Shown here: positions 48,155 to 60,092 of the stretch, one piece after another
Layout of the letters: every line of letters starts with the position of its first letter
Numbering within the stretch: position 1 is the first letter of the stretch
Source of the DNA: Amphiura filiformis
Lineage: Eukaryota; Echinodermata; Ophiuroidea; Amphilepidida; Amphiuridae
DNA length: 64,000 nt
NCBI RefSeq assembly: GCF_039555335.1
Contig: NC_092628.1
Coordinates: 67,770,292 to 67,834,291 of the forward strand
Direction of reading: 5' to 3'
Translations under genes and position numbers: made by a program
Notes under the pieces: generated by a model
The model's database searches: none
Told to the model about the DNA's origin: nothing
What the model saw: the letters and a program-made list of their open reading frames with translations, nothing else

Positions 48155-48737
48155 TATTATAACTGTCAATATTATTATTGTAAATTTACATTTACGCATA
48201 TTGAATGATGCTTGAAGTAAAAACATTAAGGTTATTAATTATTTTAAACTGTTGTGATTTGGTAGTTCACAGCATCTTACGTATGGTAGTGAGCTTTGGC
48301 AAAAACTGCATTGCTCAATTCATAGCGAGCGTGTATAAAATATCACAGATATACTTTTATAGGTGCTGCGGTTCTTGAGTTACGTTGTAAAGAGGTCTGA
48401 AACAACAACACTTTTGTAAAACGTACATAGCAGGTTTGCAAAGAATACGATTTGTAGAATGAACTTTTGCAAAGCATCAAGGTGTTAATTTATATTGATC
48501 TAGATAATGAAAATCAATTTTTAGGTTGCTTCGACCAACAATACCTCGTCTACCCTTAAGAAGTACACATTTATAAGTATAGTTTCAAGTATAAGTACTA
48601 TTGTCGAATTAAGTAAAAAATAAGTACAAAGAAATAAAGGCATTTTGCTATATATCTTTGAGGTTAAAAGAAAAACACTTCTTGCCAAGTCCAAGTGTTT
48701 CATGATCTGCAGTGGGTAAATGAATCGGCCTCATTAG
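48155..48737. other. Intergenic DNA, no gene seen
   Basis: Nothing recognised. Confidence 0.4.
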
Positions 48738-49994
48738 ATAACACAGTATTTCTTTTGAGTACACCAGACATATCAAATTGCATTCTGATAGCAAATAATT
48801 TTTTACTTTTTGAAATTTGCGATATAATATAAATTTCATGACAAGTTATTTAAATTTGATATTTTAAAAGTTTTTAATATTTAACATACAATCCACAAAG
48901 TAAACTTTTTTAATTCTAATGATACATAGGCCTACTTAAAGTGTATGTAGCTGGGATGAAAAGCCGACAATCAATTATTGAAAATTTTGTCCTTTCATAT
49001 TGAAGATAATATACATTTTTTTTCCAAAGACCTAATTTATGGCAAATGATTAAAAATTGATATTTTTGATATTTAACAGTACTCGAAGTAAACTTTATAA
49101 ATCTGATGATTTATACTTTAAAGTGTATGTAGGTGGGATGAAAAGCCGACGATCAATTGAAAATGTTGACCTTTCGTATTGAAGATATGGATTTTTTCCC
49201 AAAACACCAAAAAAAATAGGTCTTTTGGGGGAAAATCCATATCTTCAATATGAAAGGTCCAAATTTTCAATTGATCGGCGGCTTTTCCTCCCATCTACAT
49301 ACACTTTAAGAATATATCATTAGATTTATAAAATTTACTTCGAGGACTGTTATATATCAAAATGTGAAGAATATCAAATTTTAATAATTTGTCATAAAAT
49401 TTGTATATCGTGAATTAAAAAAAGAAAGAAAATTATTTGATATCAGAAAGACATTCTTCGTATTCAGAATGCAATTTGAAAAGTCTGATATGCTCTCATG
49501 CATGAGCTAGTAAACCCTGGAGGAGCAATGAGATTATCTATCGCATTGTTCCTTTGTGCCTATTTCAGTTTCCGACAAGCTATTCATCGAAAGGTACCTT
49601 TTGTTTATAAATCGCTAACTGACCTGGCAGGGTATTAACGCTTTACAAGGCTGGGTACTGTCAATAAGTGATCAATTGAAAGTCGCGTGAAAGCGCCTAC
49701 TTGAACGAAAGGTTCCTTTTGTTCTTACAAAGCCCAAGGGTTTGATTGAGTAGCCAAAAGCACAAAAGGCACACTTTAGCCGTCGAGGTACAGTTCGTTA
49801 TCACCTACCTGACTTTAGGCGCTTCATTTAAATAAATTGAATGCATTTGCGAATCGATTTCACATCAGAAATGTATTAAGGCTGCCAGGTCCACGTGTCT
49901 ATAGTATAGTACCACACCGCTCTTCGTCATACATAAATTCTCCCAGCCACATTTCCCTAACATAAGATGATTTTTTTTTAAGGGAAATTTAGTT

Positions 49995-50080
49995 TGGCAG
50001 AGGTGGGGCTCGAACTCACGCCGCACCGCTATCGTGAATTCTGAATGGGCCTAGCACCTTAGACCGCTCGGCCACATGAC
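49995..50080 (-). repeat. tRNA-Leu-like sequence (SINE head or pseudogene)
   Basis: On the minus strand GTCATGTGGCCGAGCGG..TAAGG, a long variable region and GTGAGTTCGAGCCCCAC follow the tRNA-Leu layout over 86 nt, with perfect A- and B-boxes. Acceptor and anticodon stems pair poorly and the anticodon loop is unclear, so a working tRNA is unlikely. Confidence 0.65.
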
Positions 50081-50403
50081 TTGTTGGTATCCATCTTGAA
50101 ACTTTTTTGAACATTATATAATCGCAACTTCAAAATAGGCTTACCACGTGACAAGCAAAGACAGAAAACGTATCATATTTTGGAATTTTATTTACTTAAA
50201 AACATTAATAACTGCGTGTTCTATATACAGAAATCCGACAATAAATGGGCCTCTCATGCATGCACATTGCACAATACATTACATCGATTTTGACTCGCCG
50301 CGCGGCTGCATGTGCTACTCATATACATGTGTCAGTATAATCGAGCCTACCATTTTTCGTGTATACACGGTCTGGATAGTTTTGCAATTTATAGGAGAAT
50401 TCC

Positions 50404-50488
50404 ACGTAGGTCCCCAAAAGTTTCTTCCAGATATTGGAGATTAGATTCCCATAAAGACGAAACAGTAATTTTTAGTGGGGACCTACGT
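50404..50488. repeat. Short hairpin, ACGTAGGTCCCCA arms
   Basis: ACGTAGGTCCCCA at 50404 and its inverted copy TGGGGACCTACGT at 50476-50488, about 60 bp apart. It may be a tiny MITE. Confidence 0.6.
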
Positions 50489-51162
50489 AAATTTTACATA
50501 AAATTTTCACCATCAATTCATTGTTAATTTCCACTGAATTCAGAAAATATTTTGGCGTATATAAAATTGGAATAAAATACTCTGCTTTCTAAACCACATA
50601 AACTTTAGCACCATTGGGTATCACGAATCGTCATATGATGTACAGTTAATATTCAAATATTTTTTATACATTATATGATGCTTCAGTTTTTACACAAAAA
50701 ATATTTCATTGAAAACACTCACTCGGCTATTTTTAAAAAGTAATCAGGCTTCCTCAGCATGTGCAAGAAAATAGCATTAAAATTTTTCTTATTCTAGCAG
50801 CCTTTTAGAAATACTGTTGAACGGCGACCACTGCTGTAGTATAGTACTGTATAATAGTAACATGTTTAAGCTTTAGGCCTATAAATGTTTTTTCACAAAT
50901 TTCCATCTAATTTTATTTCAAGAAGGAGATTGGCATGGAAACAGTGGCGTACCGGAGGTAGCTTCCCCTTTGAGAAGTCTTGAGATTGGATGAGGGAGGC
51001 ATGGGGAGGAGGGGATATGGAGAATGAGAGGGAGAAGGAAAGAGAGAGAGAGAGAAAAGAAGAAGAGTGAGGGAGTGATAAAGAGTAGGCCTAAGAAAAA
51101 ATAAGGATATGACAGAGAAATGAAAAGAAAGGAATGATAAATAAATGTAATAATTATTATAC

Positions 51163-51366
51163 ACTGCAAAACAAATTAAACACTTTTCTAAACACAATTT
51201 TTGCCTTCACTTTGTAAACACGTTTAGAAGCTAAACATGTGTCAAATTTCTGAACATTGGTCAGTGATGGTGTTCAATTTCTAAGCATCTGACCTATACA
51301 TCCATATTCTAAACACAACGTTTCTAAACACATTCTTGCCTCCACTTCACTGTTTTTGCAGTGAGT
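51163..51366. mobile_element. Short repeat, family E, copy 1
   Basis: Ends ACTGCAAAACA and TGTTTTTGCAGTG are inverted. The interior (TTAAACACTTTTCTAAACACAA, CATTGGTCAGTGATGGTGTT) matches 55230-55447. Confidence 0.75.
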
Positions 51367-51641
51367 GTATAGACTATTTACACATTTCACAGCTCTAGGC
51401 AGCCATTAGATAATGTTACGTAATTGATACGCCCAGTCGGATGTATTTCACACCTGCCTAACACAAGTCACCCAATTTTAAAAACTGGACGTTGAATGTA
51501 CACACTCATGAATATTGATTGGCAACATTTTCCAATTATGTCAGCGCTCAAATCGGTCACAATAGAACAATAAACCATTCAGTGCGCTGCTCTCATGTCC
51601 CACAAAAAATACTGTCAAAACGCTCATTCCAGATCCCTTAA

Positions 51642-52555
51642 TTGCTTCCCCGATTGCTTCGTAATCCTGTTTGGGCTGGACAAAAAGTTTTAGTCCACTT
51701 TGCCCTTAGTCTCCTACACAGCCAGTTTGCGTCGGTCTGACACTCGTCGATCCTCCAGTCTGGCCGCGAGACTACTTTGCCCTGGTCTTCCCTAATGTGC
51801 CAAAGCTTGTGTCACCGTTCCTCTCTGTTTATTGCCATGGCATAGCGCCATCTCTAAAACTAATTGCATTATTAGTGATAAGTACATTTGGAAAAATGAG
51901 GGCGTTATGTCTGCGCACTGATGATCAGGCCCTGCTGATGATCAGCTGGATGATAATCGAATCGGAGAAGGGAAAGAATTTTTGTACAGAAGATAAAACC
52001 ATACACCCTAGGTCCATTGGCGTAGATTTCTTTTTGACATTGGAGGATCAAAACATTTTGGTGGGTATGTCCCGGGACCCGGGGTATGTTCCCCGGAGTT
52101 TTGAGGTGGTGGGTCTTTGGGAGCTGACAGCGTACCGGTAAAAGGGGGTCCGTGGAGCTGCGAACAAGTAAGGGGACTTTTGGAGCTGCGAACAGTCTTC
52201 TTGGGTTTTTTGTTGAAAATCGCCTGAAAAAGCCAGACATATGATGAGCAATTTTGGGGTCCTTTAGAGCTGAAATTATAAAAATCAAGGGTCTTTCGAG
52301 CTCTATTTTGGTCAAATATAGGGGGTCTTTCGGAGCTCCGAAATCCAAAAAGGGGTTTTTCCAAGGGAACATACCTACGGTCATTTGTGTCAAGTGCCAC
52401 CACAGGGGGATGGGATTGGAAAAAAAATCTTGAAGTATAGTGAATCAAGCACCGTTTTGCGACAGAATAAGTTAATGGTAGGTACAAATGCCCCATAACT
52501 TGGGCCAGGCGCCCCTCCCCCTACCCCCATATTAAAATCTTCTGGAGCCTCTGTT
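51642..52555. other. Intergenic DNA with diverged tandem phrases
   Basis: GGGGTC.TT.GGAGCTG-type phrases recur four to five times at 52100-52350. The several overlapping minus-strand frames here come from this repetition. No gene recognised. Confidence 0.5.
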
Positions 52556-52559
52556 TCAC

Positions 52560-53137
52560 TAGGGGAGAGTGTGGTAATCCCGGGCACCTTTCGTTAAGGC
52601 TACATAGAAACAAGATTCAATAAAGTTCATCAGTGAAAATCATATCAATGCAAAGTAGCAGTGGCGTAGACATTGACATTGGGGGGATGGGGTTGGAAAA
52701 AATTCTTGAAGTATAGTGAATCCAGCACCTTTTGTCGACATAATTAGTTTAGGATACAAATGTGCGCGAACATTTTTTGCTATTTTGAACCTTAACTGAT
52801 GAAATGGTGCAAAAGTAAAATAAATGAAAATTTGCACTTTTGGGCCTAAAATGGGCAAATATAAGGTTAATTTGGTAAGAAACCCATATATTCAGGCGTC
52901 AACATTTTGATGATTGCATGGACCGTCCCCCTCTGACACAATATTTGGGGGGGGGGGGTTCCTATGAGATTTTCTAAATTTTGAGATCGTGCCCCTATGA
53001 CGCTACGCCACTGCGTGAGGTAGCCTACACCTGTAGCTAATATCCTAAGGTAGTATAACAGTGCCCGTTTCACCGTTTAGCTGCAATCGATGTGTCCGGG
53101 ATTACCCGCTGTCCGCAATTACCACACTTTCCCCTAT
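52560..53137. mobile_element. Outer foldback element, TAGGGGA.AGTGTGGTAAT ends
   Basis: TAGGGGAGAGTGTGGTAAT at the left and the inverted ATTACCACACTTTCCCCTA at the right. It is interrupted by the element at 52663-53012. Confidence 0.65.
52663..53012. mobile_element. Nested element, CAGTGGCGTAG ends
   Basis: GCAGTGGCGTAGAC at the left and GACGCTACGCCACTGC at the right. The interior is G-rich. It is inserted in the outer element. Confidence 0.7.
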
Positions 53138-53830
53138 CTGTCATTTTTACTTGATACAATTTATAGTTTCAGTAGCTCCGGAACCGGGGGCCGGAGGGGT
53201 CCAAGTACCCTAGAGCCCCCCCCCCCTCCCCCCAATAATCTGAGGTAGGCCTAAAATTCATAATTTTAGGGTTATATTCAAAATGTAAGGTGCAATTCAT
53301 GTAAAAATGTATGCATTTCAAAAGCTTCCGCGCTTTACGCGGCGGGGTGTCCCCCTCCCGCACCCAACCCTTCAGCGTTTCACGCCTCAGAGCAGGCCAA
53401 AATGTGCCCCCCCATATTCAAGATCTTCCGGAGCCTGAGTTTGATTGTTCTACTCCCCATTCCAGAAAAATACAGCACTGATTTTTTATTTAAACAATAT
53501 TACCAAATTAATCAATCCTCGTCATTCATTTCGAACCAACTGGAGATAAAAGGAAATGGTTACCGTAGGCCTACCTATTAATATATATTTACCGATTTCT
53601 TGAACTAAAAAAGTGCATTTTCGGCATGTTTTCTGACAATCGAGTCACAAAAATCAAAGACTTGGAACAGGTCTACTGCCTAGCATTCAAAATATTGATA
53701 TGCCAAAATTTTGCTCCAATTTTCACTTTTTTTTGTGTAATTATACGTAATTATAACTGTGAGAAATTAAAATGACCAATTAAAAAAAAAAGACTGATTT
53801 TCGCCCACATTTCAAACATAGGCCCCTAGC
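53138..53830. other. Intergenic DNA, no gene seen
   Basis: C-run near 53215-53233, otherwise AT-rich. Confidence 0.4.
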
Positions 53831-54500
53831 CCAGCAAACACAAAACGTTTTCGACATCATTCGCAAAAGGTTATAAAAGGTTGTCAGAAAACGTTTAAAT
53901 GTCGGGTTATATAAAGGGTACATGTAGGACTATATTAAGAGTATTAAAACGTTTTCATAAACCTTAAAAAACATTTGTTGATAATCTAATGCTCAGCAAA
54001 CAAAAATGTTTTACAGAAAACGTTTAAATGTCGGGTTATATAAAGGGTATAAAAACGTTTTATAACATTCCAAAGACATTCTTGAAAACTTGATACTAAA
54101 TATTCTAAACAGAATATTATTTTGGGGTTGAAAATGTTTTCAATAATGTTTTAAAAACGTTTTCATGACCTTTATATAACCCGACATTTAAATTTTATTA
54201 AAAGGTTTTGTAAAAAACATTTTAAGAACATTTCTGTGTTTGCTGGATTCAAATATTTTAACATAATGTTATTTAAGTATTGACACGCGATATTTGGCAA
54301 AAATGTTTGCAAAAATAGTTTACAATAATATTTTTGAAAACATTTAAAAATATTGTTGTAGTGTGTTTTAATACAAAACGTTTTAAAACGTTATCATGGC
54401 CTTTATATAACCCGACATTTTAATGTTATTAAAACGTTTAAACCAAACGCCAAAATATAACTTATTTAAAATGTTTTTAAAACGTTTTTGTGTTTGCTGG
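53831..54500. mobile_element. CCAGCAAACACAAAACGTTTT element with internal repeats
   Basis: Inverted ends CCAGCAAACACAAAACG and CGTTTTTGTGTTTGCTGG. Inner termini of the same type near 53995 and 54235 suggest one copy nested in another. A unit AAACGTTTAAATGTCGGGTTATATAAAGG occurs in about four diverged copies in both orientations. No coding capacity. Confidence 0.75.
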
Positions 54501-54706
54501 GAGGGCCTACAGATATTTTTTAGTTTTTAAAAATGGATGAAAAAACAATAGGGGATTTCTTAAAAAAAAATACAAATACAAATACAAAAATGAGCATTTT
54601 GGCCCAAATGTGACCGCACAGATGTATTTATCAAGTCTTTGCCATTCTAAATAATGTAGGCCTATACTTTTATTATTAGACCTACAATAATGAGCAGTTA
54701 TGGGGC

Positions 54707-55670
54707 CCGAAAGTTTCCATAATTCTAGGGGCACGCAGGATCCCTCAAAAGTGGGGAATTTTAGACATTGTATTGTATTGTATTGTATTGTGTCTTTTAA
54801 AAGTAATGATGATAGGTATACATAAAAGTAAACATTTTCGGAAAATAAATGATGAAAGGAATCTAACCAGCACGGCAGATTTCTGCAAAAATTAACAGTT
54901 TTTGAGAAAAGCGCCAAATTTGATTTTCCATGCCAATTTTTTTCGTCCACCATAACAACCTACCCAAGCTGAGAAAACGATAAAAATGTTCTAAATGCAC
55001 AATCTTAGAAACGGTTAATTCTCAAATTTTAGAATTTTTTCTTCATATCAAAAATATGAAAAATGGTTCAAAATTTGACTTTTGTTTTTCAATTTTGACC
55101 AAAATTGGGGATATTATAAGGTATAAAAACAGAGAAAGGTCAAATTTGAGATAATTGTTTTAAGTTTGTGTCTTTAGAACATAAATATTAAATTTTCTTC
55201 GTTTTGGAACTTTGGGGTAGGCCTAAGTTCACTGTAAAAACAGTGTTTATAGCGATTAAACACTTTTCTAAACACAATTCTGCCACCACTTTGTAAACAT
55301 GTTTAAAAGCTAAACATCATGTGTCAAATTTATCAACATTGGTCAGTGATGGTGTTTAATTTCTAAACATCTGATATCCATATTCTATAAACATAACGTT
55401 TATAAACACATTCTTGCCACCACTTTCTAAACACTGTTTTTACCGTGTTGTTATATGGTGGATGAAAAAAAATTGGCTTGGAAAATCAAATTTGGCGCTT
55501 TTCTCAAAAACTGCTCATTTTCTTCAAATTACAGAAATCTGCAGTGCTATATGTTTATTTTTATGTAGGCCTACCTATCATCTTTACTTTTAAAGATACA
55601 ATGGGCCTACAAAACAATGTCTAAAATTTCCCATTTAGAGTAACCCTGCGTACCCCCGCAACCTTCAACT
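54707..55670. repeat. Long inverted repeat (about 230-bp arms)
   Basis: 54707-54960 and 55445-55670 are reverse complements (AGACATTGTATTG, TTTTTGAGAAAAGCGCCAAAT, AATTTTTTTCGTCCACCATA) with moderate divergence. The spacer includes a family E element. A (TATTG)n run lies at 54776-54795. Confidence 0.8.
55230..55447. mobile_element. Short repeat, family E, copy 2
   Basis: CACTGTAAAAACAGTG at the left and CTGTTTTTACCGTG at the right. The interior is as in 51163-51366. It sits at the edge of the long inverted repeat. Confidence 0.75.
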
Positions 55671-55929
55671 GTTAACTTGATTGTCACAGCTTGTGAAAAC
55701 CACCCTTAAAATGCATGTTTTTTGCCCTTAATTGATAAATTTGGACAAGTAGTGAAATTTAACTTTTTATATTGTCAGTTAGTAGGCCTACTAAATGAAT
55801 AATTAGGATTGCGCTGTGTTTCATTTGGCAGAAGTTGGAAATATATTTATTTTGTATCTAAAAAAAATAGTGCTGTAGGCCTATTTTTCTGGAATGGGGA
55901 TAACATGCATATATTAGCCCAACGGTGGG

Positions 55930-56524
55930 TTTCACTTACCCCAAAGTGTTGGGGTAAGTGGGACAGTTGAGTTGAGTCATTACATAATTGGCCCCGTCAT
56001 TCTGTACTGTATCGCCCCAAAACTAACACCAGACATTGTCTCAGGATTATACTTGAATTATAAAAACATAATTCCAATCTTTATTCACTTACATGAGTTT
56101 TATATCCAATAATATCCTTAAGGGGGTACTACACCCCTGGCCAATTTTGTGCCTATTTTTGCATTTTTCTCCAAAATTATTGCGCATTGGTGACAAGTAA
56201 GATAGGCCTATGTATATTAGGGCCTATAGGGGCAAGGACTACAACTACTGCACTGAAAATTCAGCAATTCAAGGCAAATAGTTATTGATTTATTGATCAA
56301 ATAGTGGTTTCCCTCATTTTTGACTTGTAACTCGACAACTGTTGTCTGTGCTGAAATAAATTAAATTTCCAGTGCAGTAGTTGTAGTCCTTGCCCCTATA
56401 ATATACATATCTTACTTGTCATCAATGCTCTATAATTTTTGAGAAAAATGAAAAAATAGGCACAAAATTGGGCAGGGGTGTAGTACCCCCTTAAGTGTCC
56501 CACTTACCCCATCTTACCCTATGT
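55930..56524. mobile_element. Outer foldback element, GGGTAAGTGGGACA ends, with nested family 1
   Basis: TTGGGGTAAGTGGGACAG near 55957 and the inverted GTGTCCCACTTACCCC near 56496 enclose a family 1 element inserted at a TTAA. Confidence 0.65.
56118..56494. mobile_element. TTAA-flanked foldback element, family 1 (nested)
   Basis: Complete-looking copy with TTAA at both ends. Inverted ends GGGGGTACTACACCCCTGG and GGGGTGTAGTACCCCC. Confidence 0.88.
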
Positions 56525-57572
56525 GGTTTGATACCAAATTTCTTTGCAGCCGGCGGCGTAGGCCCTATTGTGCCTATTGTTTATAAATTGGAGGATGGTT
56601 TAATTTTGCTTTCAATATTTTACGGATCACGTACAAATGAATAGAGGATATTAATTTAATCAGCTAATTAATTAATGATTAAATAAATACATTAATTAGC
56701 CCCCTAATAATAATATAACACAGGCCCTAATAGTTATCTTGTAATTTATTTATAATTTATAAACTATAAATTATAATGCGCTTTTATACCTTGACGTCAA
56801 TCAAATGTGAATATTTTCATATTGATAAAATGTAAAAACGAAAATTCAGAATTTATATTATTAGGGGCCTATTATTAATTTTTAATTAACAAAGCAAAAC
56901 CACCTGGATTTATGGAATCAGCGAAAATAATTGATTTCGTACCAGCGTGCATGTGTTGAAAATTATGATAAACAAATGATGCGCGATTAAATATCAATCG
57001 ATGATTTTAAACTACACTGTCATGTCACTACTATCATGACTATTTATTATATTTATTGGCGTATTGCCGATATTGCATATTTTCATGTTCGTTGTACGCA
57101 CATTCATTCACTCATTTCATTCATACAATGATTTGCCATAACAAAAGGGCTTTACCCCGCATATTGGGGTCATACATACACATGTAAACACATATCAGTC
57201 AGAGCATGCGAGTGCTCTAATGTTTACGTTTTATTCAACATGCAAAGCGCTGAATATAACGGGGGTCATTATAATAAGGAAGCCCGTTAAATTCCCATTG
57301 GTCATAGTTAGGGCGTAAGGGTAATAAAAGTAAAAGCCATTGGTTTTGTGCAGTGTCAAGTAGTTCGCCTGGTTGGCGCGCATGTTAACACTACGTTGAA
57401 TAGGGAGGTCAGGCCTTCGACCACACCACCGCTATGAGCCTATTATATCCCTGCACGCTAGCGGCCAGGTCAGATTTCGCCAAACCACAACAAAATTGAT
57501 GAGAAACGCTTGACCATTGGATTTATTTTGGTATGGATATTCGGCTTGATTTTGCCATGAATCGCCGGCTTT
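56525..57572 (+). other. Intergenic DNA and presumed promoter of the 57.6-kb exon
   Basis: AT-rich to about 57230, then CpG-bearing from 57240 to 57570 (GGCGCGCATG, CCGGCTTTATGG). The change in composition just before a start codon fits a 5' flank and UTR. No TATA box in a standard place was identified. Confidence 0.4.
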
Positions 57573-57636
57573 ATGGCGTCCAAATACGATAATAGGAAGC
57601 CTTTATTCGTGCTTCTTTGCTGTGTAATAATTTCAG
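57573..57636 (+). CDS. Candidate first exon encoding a signal peptide
   Basis: ATGGCGTCC with G at +4 opens MASKYDNRKPLFVLLCCVIIS. This is a charged start followed by a 12-residue hydrophobic core, typical of a secretory signal or signal anchor. It ends at a strong donor, CAG then GTACGT, phase 1. The rest of the gene should lie to the right on the plus strand, but no matching exon was recognised before 64000. The identity of the product cannot be told from this piece. The frame stays open past the donor to 57845, but that part looks like intron. Confidence 0.5.
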
Positions 57637-58146
57637 GTACGTACGATGGTTGTTATCGTGTGTTTTTGTCGTTTGTTTGTAAGGGTCAGGCTAGTGTAAT
57701 GGTAAATGTGCGTGTGTGTGTGATATGTGTGAGCGTAGATAAAATGCTATGGCCGTTCAAATTTGCGGACCTTGCATTTGACTTGTCCATGACCATAATG
57801 CAGTGTAATTGTGGCCTTCGGCTGGACAGTGCACTGTGTGTTTGAGAGGCTTTGGTCAGTTTGTTGAAATCGACCATTTCGATATTGAAATAAATAGCCT
57901 ATGTTATACGGGCTCTTTAAATTGATGTGTACATGCCATCATCATGCAGTACGGAAACATTGTTGATGTTGTTTTGTACATCATTGTACATGCATGCATG
58001 ATCCGTATGTTATGGTTTGTGATTGTGCTAGCATATCAAGGATAAGCCTGTCATGGTATGGTATACATACATGACATATACGATATAGTTATGTAATCCT
58101 TCATAATACATAATAATACTGGTCCATCCCGTTATATTCATTACAT
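57637..58146. other. Presumed intron, no exon seen
   Basis: GT-rich just after the donor (57700-57730), otherwise unremarkable. Confidence 0.4.
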
Positions 58147-58326
58147 CATCATGATCAGGGTTCGATTTAGAAAATAAAATTTACATGCACAACTCTGAAT
58201 TTTTCCTCAAAATGGGCTGAATAACACAAAATTTTGCATGCACAGGCAAAATTCTACATGCACAGAGCCAAAGTTACATGCATTTGTGCATGTAAAACCC
58301 CTCTAAATCGAACCCTGATCATGATG
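58147..58326. mobile_element. MITE with perfect 25-bp inverted ends
   Basis: CATCATGATCAGGGTTCG...TTTAGA at the left and its exact reverse complement at 58302-58326. The inner part has ACATGCACA repeats in both orientations. The perfect ends suggest recent insertion. Confidence 0.85.
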
Positions 58327-58732
58327 AATGATGGTTCACATCCTTCATGCTTGCTTTGTATTTATGTCAACTTCATTCAGACTACATTAAATATATGATC
58401 AGTGCTATCACAATAACAATGTCAATGATCTGGTCATGTAGTACATGTCATGCATGTCCATGTCATTATTTGAGACAGCTAAGGCCCTTCACAATTGAAT
58501 TTCATTTTGAGTTTACTCATGATTTACTCTTCGATGTTCCCACCTTCATCCAACAAAATTGAGAATTGCAAAATATTTAATTAATTTTTATTTGACATTT
58601 TCTCTGTTTAAATAATTACATTTTAATTAATGTGAATTTGCTACTACTTTGATCATCTTAGTTTAACCATTAAATGCTGAACACTTTTTTTTCATATGTA
58701 TGTACGTCATCCACCAGTGCCAGTGGAGCTCC
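58327..58732. other. No gene seen
   Basis: AT-rich, no recognised feature. Confidence 0.4.
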
Positions 58733-59475
58733 TGCGCCCCTCCGCAGAACTTCCGGTAGTGGATGTTCTGCGCTCGGGGGGCGCAGAACATCCACTGTCG
58801 GAGTTGATGCGCCCGGGCGCAGTCCCTTATATGTACAGGCATGAGAATTTTCAGTTTAAAAACTGAATTCAGTTTTTTTTATTGTCAAAATTTCCGCAAC
58901 TTTATTTAATTTCAGCCTGTTTTTGGTACTTTTTGCCCAATTTCACGCGCATTTTCAGTTTTTTCAGGTTTTTTTAGGAAAGTGCAGTCTCATGCCTGTA
59001 TGTAACGGTGGATCATTGCTGCGCTCAGGCGCAGAACATCCACTGTTGGAGTAACTGCGCTCGGAAGCAATATAATACATTTTCTTATTAGGCCTATATT
59101 AATAAATAATGCACGAGCGCAGAAATGATCCACCAGTATTATAAGAAGAAAATATATTATTTTGCTTCCGGCGCAGCAACTCCGACAGTGGATGTTCTGC
59201 GCCGAGCGCAGCAATGATCCACCGTTACATATAAGGGACTGCGCCCGGGCGCATCAACTCCGACAGTGGATGTTCTGCGCCCGAGCGCAGAAATGATCCA
59301 CCGTTATTATAAGAAATCTATTATTTTGCTTCCGAGCGCAGTTACTCCAACAGTGGATGTTCTGCGCCCGAGCGCAGCAATGATCCACCGTTATATAAGA
59401 GACTGCGCCCGGGCGCATTAACTCCGACAGTGGATTCTCTGCGCTCGAGCGCATAAATGATCCAGCAGTATTAGG
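58733..59475. repeat. Hairpin-forming GC-rich repeat array
   Basis: The word GTGGATGTTCTGCGC occurs at about 58752, 59188, 59266, 59353 and (altered) 59430, and reversed near 58783 and 59031. In the right part the spacing is 77-87 bp. Units carry self-complementary GCGCCCGGGCGC cores and AATGATCCACCG ends, joined by TTATATAAG-type spacers. The arrangement looks like tandemly and invertedly piled MITE copies. Confidence 0.8.
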
Positions 59476-60092
59476 CCCATGAAAGTCAATTCCGAGTTTA
59501 TTTTCCCAGGTTGGTGAGGTGACTTTTTCATTTTTCATTATTTCATCAGATTTCATTATTGACCTAAAATGCGTGTTGATTTAAAGCCACACTCATACAT
59601 GTTATTTATAAACATGTTTTTATATGGGTAGGGACTAGAAAAGTTAGAAAAGAGCTTGGTTTTGCTTCCAAGTTATGAATTCATATGTTTACAAACAAAA
59701 ATATATGTTTCCAATTGCTAAAACTGGTGAAAACACAGATACTTTGAAAATAATGAATTATTTTGGCATTTTTGAAAATTTGATGCGGGTGTTTTTGGTT
59801 TCCAAAAAGTGACGCGGGCGGGGGACGATAAACTCGGAATCGACTTGACCCCCTGAAAGCTTACAGTTGTCCACAATACCACATGACCTGCTGCCGTAAA
59901 AATTTTCATTGACTGGGTCAACCGGATGTTGTTCGCACAAGAGGCGTGGCTAAATATGAAAGGTCAATAACTCGTTTACTGATTGGTCCATTGGTAATGA
60001 ATATTACTTTTAAAAGCTTTATTAGGAAAATTAAGAGTGATCAGGCAATGTAATTTTCGTGATTTTTATGATGATGAAGTTACAAAATGATA
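59476..60092. other. No gene seen
   Basis: AT-rich, no recognised feature. Confidence 0.4.

Larger units (their letters stand above)
49501..51588. mobile_element. Unidentified 2.1-kb insertion with a 9-bp target duplication
   Basis: Flanked by GCTCTCATG (49492-49500 and 51589-51597) inside a family D element. No inverted ends, LTRs or poly-A tail were seen. Inside are a tRNA-Leu-like segment, a small hairpin, a (GA)n tract near 51000-51060 and a family E element. A 9-bp duplication would suit Mutator-like elements, but no terminal repeats support it. Confidence 0.65.
48738..51641. mobile_element. Family D foldback element split by a 2.1-kb insertion
   Basis: 48738-49500 matches the family D element at 36741-37407 with a decayed left end. 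The missing right end (GTCCCACAAAAAATACTGTC...CCCTTAA) reappears at 51598-51641. Everything between is an insertion flanked by GCTCTCATG. Confidence 0.8.

Noticed and set aside
49995-50080. Functional tRNA-Leu gene
   Set aside because: A- and B-boxes are good but the acceptor and anticodon stems do not pair and the anticodon is unclear.
51905-52496. Two overlapping 162-codon minus-strand frames
   Set aside because: Two frames open at once over diverged GGGTCTTT-type repeats indicates composition bias rather than coding.
58733-59475. CRISPR-like array
   Set aside because: Repeat and spacer lengths are irregular, units are in both orientations, and the DNA is animal.
59254-59556. Repeat protein with ITVDHFCARAQNIHC units
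   Set aside because: It is a translation of the GC-rich hairpin array; units are in register only by chance and there is no promoter or splice context.
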